This document shows positions 59,786 through 64,000 of a DNA stretch of 64,000 nucleotides, in pieces (position 1 is the stretch's first letter; every line of letters begins with the position of its first letter). The notes under the pieces are model-generated. The model worked only from the letters and a program-made list of their open reading frames with translations, was not told the origin of the DNA and searched no databases. The position numbers and the translations under genes are program-made. Origin of the DNA: Breoghania sp. (GTDB taxonomy: Bacteria > Pseudomonadota > Alphaproteobacteria > Rhizobiales > Stappiaceae). The DNA lies in NCBI RefSeq assembly GCF_963674635.1, contig NZ_OY771475.1:868001-932000 (forward strand). The letters run 5' to 3'.

Positions 59786-61270
59786 TCATTCCGTGCGTTC
59801 GGGCAGGTGATCGTCTTGAGCCAGATCGGAGAAGCGGGTGTATTCGCCGGCGAACTGCAGATCGACGGTGCCAGTGGGGCCGTGACGCTGCTTGCCGATG
59901 ATCACCTCGGCTCGCCCTGCGACGCGGTCCATGTCCGCCTGCCATTTGAAAAAATCTTCACTGCCCTCTTGGGGCATGGTCTTGCTGAGATAGTATTCCT
60001 CGCGGAACACGAACATGACCACGTCGGCATCCTGCTCGATTGAACCCGATTCGCGAAGGTCGGAAAGCTGCGGGCGCTTGTCGTCGCGCGATTCCACCTG
60101 ACGCGACAGCTGGGACAGCGCGATCACCGGAACGTTCAGTTCCTTGGCGAGCGCTTTCAGGCCCGTCGTGATTTCGGTGATTTCCTGCACACGGTTGTCG
60201 GAGCGCTTGCCGGAGCCGGAAAGCAGCTGAATATAGTCGATGATGATGAGGTCGAGGCCGCGCTGGCGCTTCAGGCGGCGCGCACGTGCGACGAGGTTCG
60301 AGATCGAGATGCCACCGGTCTGGTCGATATAGAGCGGCACGGTCTGCATGTGCTGAGCGGCGGCGACCAGCTTTTCGAAATCGGCTTCCGAAATGTCACC
60401 GCGGCGGATCTTGGAGGACGAGATTTCCGTCTGCTCGGAGATGATACGCGTGGCGAGCTGTTCCGCCGACATTTCCAGCGAGAAGAAGCCGACCACGCCG
60501 CCGTCGATGGTCTTCATCGTGCCGTCGGGCATTTCCTCCGCCCGATAAGCGGAGGCGACATTATAGGCGATGTTGGTAACGAGCGACGTCTTGCCCATGG
60601 CGGGACGGCCGGCCAGCACGATCAAGTCGGAGTGCTGGAGACCGCCCATGCGGGCGTCGAGGTCGCGAAGCCCGGACGAAATGCCCGACAGCGCGCCTTC
60701 GCGCTGGAAGGCGGCATTGGCCATGTCGATGGTGGAGGTGATCGCTTCGCCGAAAGAAACGAAGCCCGCATTTGCGCCTCCGGTTTCCGCCAGCGCGAAC
60801 AAACGGCGTTCCGCATCATCGATCTGGGCGGATGGCGGCATGTCAATGGGAGCATCGAAGGCGATGTTGACCATGTCCTCGCCGATGCGGATCAGGTCGC
60901 GGCGCATGGCGAGATCATAAATGGTGCGCCCGTAATCCTCGGCGTTGATGATGGAGGTCGCATCGGCGGCCAGCCTCAGCAGATACTGGGTCGCGGAAAG
61001 ATCCGCGATCTGGGTGTCTGCGGAGAAATAGGTTTTCAGCGTGATCGGGGAGGCGATCTTGCCCGCGCGCACCAGCTTTCCAATCATCTCGTAGATCTGC
61101 TGGTGGGGCGCCAGATAGAAATGCTGAGCCTCCAGAAAATCGGATACGCGATAGAAGGTCTCGTTATTGACGAGAATCGCACCGAGCAGCTGCCGTTCGG
61201 CTTCCGCGTTGTGCGGGGCCGTGCGCGAGAGCGTGGTGGCAGGCTCCAGTTTCGGCGCAGTGCTAGCCAT
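59786..61270 (-). CDS. dnaB: Replicative DNA helicase DnaB
   Basis: 494-residue hexameric 5'-3' helicase. The N-terminal collar domain (PHNAEAERQLLGAILVNNET, residues 19-38) is followed by the RecA core: VLAGRPAMGKTSLVTNIAYN (Walker A), DLIIIDYIQLLSG (Walker B) and ALSQLSRQVESR (H4 loop). ATG 61270 has AAGGAG nine bases upstream; the longer frame to 61411 is not supported. No intein is present. Confidence 0.96.
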   Translation of the reverse strand: MASTAPKLEPATTLSRTAPHNAEAERQLLGAILVNNETFYRVSDFLEAQHFYLAPHQQIYEMIGKLVRAGKIASPITLKTYFSADTQIADLSATQYLLRLAADATSIINAEDYGRTIYDLAMRRDLIRIGEDMVNIAFDAPIDMPPSAQIDDAERRLFALAETGGANAGFVSFGEAITSTIDMANAAFQREGALSGISSGLRDLDARMGGLQHSDLIVLAGRPAMGKTSLVTNIAYNVASAYRAEEMPDGTMKTIDGGVVGFFSLEMSAEQLATRIISEQTEISSSKIRRGDISEADFEKLVAAAQHMQTVPLYIDQTGGISISNLVARARRLKRQRGLDLIIIDYIQLLSGSGKRSDNRVQEITEITTGLKALAKELNVPVIALSQLSRQVESRDDKRPQLSDLRESGSIEQDADVVMFVFREEYYLSKTMPQEGSEDFFKWQADMDRVAGRAEVIIGKQRHGPTGTVDLQFAGEYTRFSDLAQDDHLPERTE

Positions 61271-61726
61271 TCGAGAGGTCTCCTTGAGCACAAGCGGTCC
61301 GGCGGGTGTTCCGCTCAGCCGCCTCGGCTCATTCCCAGTAATGTTGCCCGATAATGCCGGTGAAGCCCGCGCTGTGCAAAATGACCCCGCGCGGGTTGCC
61401 CCCGACCCCATGTGGTTATCCTCATGATGGGCTCTTCGGAAGTCTTATCCACCGGGAAAATGATCGGGAACAGCAATCCACAGGCCAGCCTGTTAATTCA
61501 GTTAATTCGCTTGGCCAAGTGGCCGCATTCGGCGGGAATGGCGTTGACTCGTTTTCCCGAAGGTGACTCCGTCTCGTCGGAATCGTTGTTGACAACTTTA
61601 TCGAAACCTCACCCGTCGCTAAGGCGAGGCGGGCGCTTAGGAATTTGGCAATAAACAAAAACGGCGCCCCGAGGGGCGCCGTTGAATGTCTCGCGTGGCG
61701 AGAAGGAAAAAAGCGAAAACCTGAAA
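61271..61726. other. Region between dnaB and rplI
   Basis: About 455 bases holding the rplI terminator near its right end and presumably the dnaB promoter. A GTTGTTGACAAC inverted element lies near 61586-61597. No gene seen. Confidence 0.45.
61653..61683 (-). terminator. Rho-independent terminator of the rpsF-rpsR-rplI operon
   Basis: On the minus strand ACGGCGCCCC/GGGGCGCCGT pairs tightly and is followed by TTTTGTTTAT. It is 44 bases after the rplI stop. Confidence 0.9.
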
Positions 61727-62347
61727 TCAGGCTTCGTCTTCCTCGGCAGCAGCCTCTTCGGCGTCCGCTTCGGCAAAGGCTTCTTCGCCCTCTTCACCTT
61801 CTTCGCTCTCGTCGCCTTCAAGCTCGTCGTCTTCTTCGAACTCGAATTCGTCGTGATCGCGCTGGGTGAGGTCTTCACCACGGGCCTGACGCTCGGCTTC
61901 GTCCTCGGAACGCGCGACGTTGACCTGAACCGTGACCTCGACTTCCGGGTGCAGGACGATGATCACGTCATGCAGGCCGATGGTCTTGATCGGGGTGTCG
62001 AGGCGAACCTGGCTGCGCTGGGCGGAGAAGCCGCCTTCGGTCAGCTGGTTGGCGATGTCGCGGGTGGAGACCGAGCCATAGAGGTGGCCGGTGGCGCCCG
62101 CGGAGCGGATCACCATGAAGCTCTGGCCGTCGAGCTTGGCTGCGACCTGCTCGGCTTCGCTACGACGCTCAAGGTTGCGGGCTTCAAGCTGAGCACGCTC
62201 CTGCTCGAAACGGGCCGCATTGGCCTTGGTGGCGCGAAGGGCCTTGCCCTGCGGCAGCAGGTAGTTACGGGCATAGCCATCGCGAACGCGAACGGTGTCG
62301 CCCATCTGGCCGAGGCGCGCAACGCGCTCCAGAAGGATAACTTGCAT
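61727..62347 (-). CDS. rplI: 50S ribosomal protein bL9
   Basis: 206 residues. N-terminal MQVILLERVARLGQMGDTVR with VRDGYARNYLLPQGKA is the rRNA-binding bL9 signature; the long central helix and C-terminal domain (GSVSTRDIANQL) follow. From about residue 165 a strongly acidic tail (EFEFEEDDELEGDESEEGEE onward) extends beyond the 148-150 residues of E. coli L9, as in many rhizobial homologues. The 128-base gap to rpsR contains no gene. Confidence 0.96.
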   Translation of the reverse strand: MQVILLERVARLGQMGDTVRVRDGYARNYLLPQGKALRATKANAARFEQERAQLEARNLERRSEAEQVAAKLDGQSFMVIRSAGATGHLYGSVSTRDIANQLTEGGFSAQRSQVRLDTPIKTIGLHDVIIVLHPEVEVTVQVNVARSEDEAERQARGEDLTQRDHDEFEFEEDDELEGDESEEGEEGEEAFAEADAEEAAAEEDEA

Positions 62348-62475
62348 TTTGGAAACTCCTGTTCCGTCTGTCCCGCCGGACCGGATGATCAGGCGGTTAG
62401 GGGCAGGTCACGGGTTTTCCCGGCTCTGTCCCAAAGGGGCCCGGCGAACTGGCCGCCGGGCGCTAGGCGCATGTC

Positions 62476-62724
62476 TTAGCTGATCACGTAGGGCAGCAGA
62501 GACAGGAAGCGGGCGCGCTTGATGGCGCGGGCCAGCTCACGCTGCTTCTTGGCGGAAACCGCCGTGATGCGGCTCGGCACGATCTTGCCGCGCTCGGACA
62601 CGTAGCGCTGAAGCAGCTTGATGTCCTTGTAGTCGATCTTCGGAGCATTGGCGCCGGAGAACGGGCAGGTCTTCCGACGACGGAAGAAGGGCCGACGGGT
62701 CGGGAGCTGTGCGATATCGATCAT
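62476..62724 (-). CDS. rpsR: 30S ribosomal protein bS18
   Basis: 82-residue protein with RRPFFRRRKTCPFSG at the N-terminus and YKDIKLLQRYVSERGKIVPS with RITAVSAKKQRELARAIKRA, the bS18 hallmark. It binds bS6 on the platform of the small subunit. Starts five bases after rpsF. Confidence 0.97.
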   Translation of the reverse strand: MIDIAQLPTRRPFFRRRKTCPFSGANAPKIDYKDIKLLQRYVSERGKIVPSRITAVSAKKQRELARAIKRARFLSLLPYVIS

Positions 62725-62729
62725 CGGTC

Positions 62730-63164
62730 TTATTCCTCGTTCTCGCGTTCCTGACGGCGCGGGCCGCGATCGCGGTCACCGCCGCGGCCGCCACCGTCGC
62801 GCTCGAAGCGGTCGCCACGGCCACGACGACGGTCGTCACGGTCGCGCTTCTGCATCATCGCGGACTGCTCTTCCTCGTGCTCGTCGACGCGCAGCGTCAG
62901 GAAGCGGAGGACGTCTTCGTTCAGGCGCATCTGGCGCTCCATCTCCGCGACCGCCGGATGCGGGGCGTCGATGTTCATGAGCGTGTAGTGAGCCTTGCGG
63001 TTCTTGTTCACGCGGTAGGCGAGGGTGCGAAGACCCCAGTTCTCGATCTTGCCAATGGTGCCGCCACCTTCGGTGATGATCGCCTTGAACTGCTCGATGA
63101 GCTGCTCAACCTGCTGCGCAGAGACGTCCTGGCGTGCCAGGAACACGTGTTCATAAAGGGCCAT
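62730..63164 (-). CDS. rpsF: 30S ribosomal protein bS6
   Basis: 144-residue protein. MALYEHVFLARQDVSAQQVE and WGLRTLAYRVNKNRKAHYTL are the bS6 core. The last 40 residues are an Arg/Asp/Gly-rich extension (DRDDRRRGRGDRFERDGGGR onward) of RGG-like character. ATG 63164 has GAGGAAAGG upstream. First gene of rpsF-rpsR-rplI. Confidence 0.97.
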   Translation of the reverse strand: MALYEHVFLARQDVSAQQVEQLIEQFKAIITEGGGTIGKIENWGLRTLAYRVNKNRKAHYTLMNIDAPHPAVAEMERQMRLNEDVLRFLTLRVDEHEEEQSAMMQKRDRDDRRRGRGDRFERDGGGRGGDRDRGPRRQERENEE

Positions 63165-63566
63165 GAATGCCTTTCCTCGTTTCACCAAACCCGGCGCGAA
63201 GCCTCTTCAAAGCCTGGGAAAGGCCTTGCAGGACGTCTTTGAGAGCAGGAGACACGGGAAGCCGGAACCATCTCAGGTTCCTATTTGTGTCACTATTTCC
63301 GAATAGATGGCTCGGAAACGGGCACAACCTTCCGTTCAGCCCCCAGCCGGGGTTCGTTCGAAGCGGTGTCTATACGCTTTTGCTCCGGAAATTCAATGCA
63401 AAAATCGCGAAAAACCGTCGCGAGCCCGGCTGCGGACTTGACATGCGCCCCCTGTCACCGCTCATAAGCCAGGCTTCCCGCTCAGCGAACGCGTTGCGCA
63501 AGGGGGCTGACGCTCCGCATGAGGCGGGCGCATGGATGACACGAAAGAACGGGATCTTCAGTCCTC
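63165..63566. other. Divergent region between rpsF and fabD
   Basis: About 400 bases containing both promoters and the rpsF leader, where bS6:bS18 autoregulation would act. I could not identify the protein-binding hairpin with confidence. No gene seen. Confidence 0.4.
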
Positions 63567-64000
63567 ATGAGCATCGCATTTACCTTCCCCGGTCAGGGGT
63601 CGCAGTCGGTTGGCATGGGCAAGGCGCTCGCTGACGCCTTTCCGGAAGCACGGGCGGTTTTCGAAGAGGTGGATGACGCTCTGGGCGCTTCGCTCAGCAA
63701 GATCATGTGGGAAGGGGATGCCGAAGAGCTCACTCTGACCACGAACGCGCAGCCCGCCCTCATGTCGGTGAGCATCGCCGCAATGCGGGTTCTGGAAGCG
63801 CGCGGGCTGGACCTCAAGGCTTCCGTCGCCTATGTCGCGGGCCATTCGCTGGGTGAGTATTCCGCGCTTGCCGCTGCCGGGAGTATCGGGCTTGCCGATA
63901 CGGCGCGCCTTCTGCGTACGCGCGGGCAGGCGATGCAGGAAGCCGTGCCGGTGGGCGTGGGCGCGATGGCGGCCCTGCTGGGGCTCGATTTCGAAGCGGC
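63567..64000 (+). CDS. fabD: Malonyl-CoA:ACP transacylase, partial (runs off right edge)
   Basis: The first 144 residues or so of FabD, which loads malonyl groups onto acyl carrier protein. FTFPGQGSQSVGMGKAL (residues 4-20) and the nucleophile elbow VAGHSLGEYSALAAAG are diagnostic. The window ends before the catalytic His region. ATG 63567; RBS weak. It is divergent from rpsF as in many alphaproteobacteria. Confidence 0.95.
   Translation, partial: MSIAFTFPGQGSQSVGMGKALADAFPEARAVFEEVDDALGASLSKIMWEGDAEELTLTTNAQPALMSVSIAAMRVLEARGLDLKASVAYVAGHSLGEYSALAAAGSIGLADTARLLRTRGQAMQEAVPVGVGAMAALLGLDFEA

Noticed and set aside
57856..59901. Long plus-strand open frame opposite radA and alr
   Set aside because: Antisense shadow; radA and alr have complete motifs and correct spacing on the minus strand.
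1..64000. CRISPR array, insertion sequence, prophage or rRNA genes
   Set aside because: No regularly spaced repeats, transposase or integrase motifs, phage structural genes or rRNA signature sequences were seen.

Overview
The window reads as chromosomal DNA of a high-GC alphaproteobacterium, most likely Hyphomicrobiales (a Stappiaceae- or Rhizobiaceae-like lineage). The evidence is the gene order fabD / rpsF-rpsR-rplI / dnaB-alr-radA-cvpA-purF, ppx-rlmE, a 500-residue GuaB, and the run YfgM-like protein / BamB / der. No rRNA, CRISPR array, transposase or integrase gene was found. Family calls come from motifs read directly in the translations; no database search was possible.

Layout. 0.2-3.2 kb: a zinc-responsive pair, zigA-type GTPase plus DUF1826, behind a near-perfect Zur-like palindrome, next to a beheaded second CobW-family GTPase and its small partner gene. 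3.5 kb: tRNA-Gln(CTG). 4.3-13.1 kb: housekeeping genes (ppx/gppA with a long basic N-terminal extension, rlmE, an MFS pump, guaB, an rsmB-like methyltransferase, guaA). 13.0-15.1 kb: a sodium:neurotransmitter-type symporter lies between the 3' end of guaA and a diverged second copy of that 3' end, the footprint of an integrated element. 15.1-18.8 kb: AT-rich DNA with a GSCFA protein and a methyltransferase. 19.1-21.2 kb: a divergent MFS pump and AraC regulator.

21.3-33.7 kb is the most interesting part: a putative isonitrile (isocyanide) natural-product locus. It holds a stand-alone PvcA/IsnA/Dit1-type isonitrile synthase, a HAD phosphatase, a protein-tyrosine-phosphatase-like protein, an isonitrile synthase fused to an Fe(II)/2-oxoglutarate dioxygenase, a UGT-type glycosyltransferase, a large membrane protein, RmlA, a TetR regulator and a Bcr/CflA exporter with palindromic operator candidates. 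The IsnA + IsnB + glycosyltransferase logic recalls rhabduscin/byelyankacin-type isonitrile glycosides. The duplicated synthase, the in-frame fusion and the phosphatases set it apart.

33.9-40.7 kb follows on the same strand: a HAD-UbiA prenyltransferase, DprE1-like and DprE2-like enzymes, an epimerase, an FAD oxidoreductase, a methyltransferase and a GtrA protein. This looks like a Gram-negative version of the polyprenyl-phosphoribose to polyprenyl-phosphoarabinose pathway. Its products could be used by the GT-C-like membrane protein or for envelope glycosylation.

41.4-64 kb returns to core functions: a TetR-controlled RND pump, GNAT, L,D-transpeptidase, PilZ, NnrU, panB, YfgM-like protein, bamB, der. 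A convergent minus-strand run follows: SDR, purF, cvpA, radA, alr, dnaB, rplI, rpsR, rpsF. fabD starts at 63567 and runs off the right edge.
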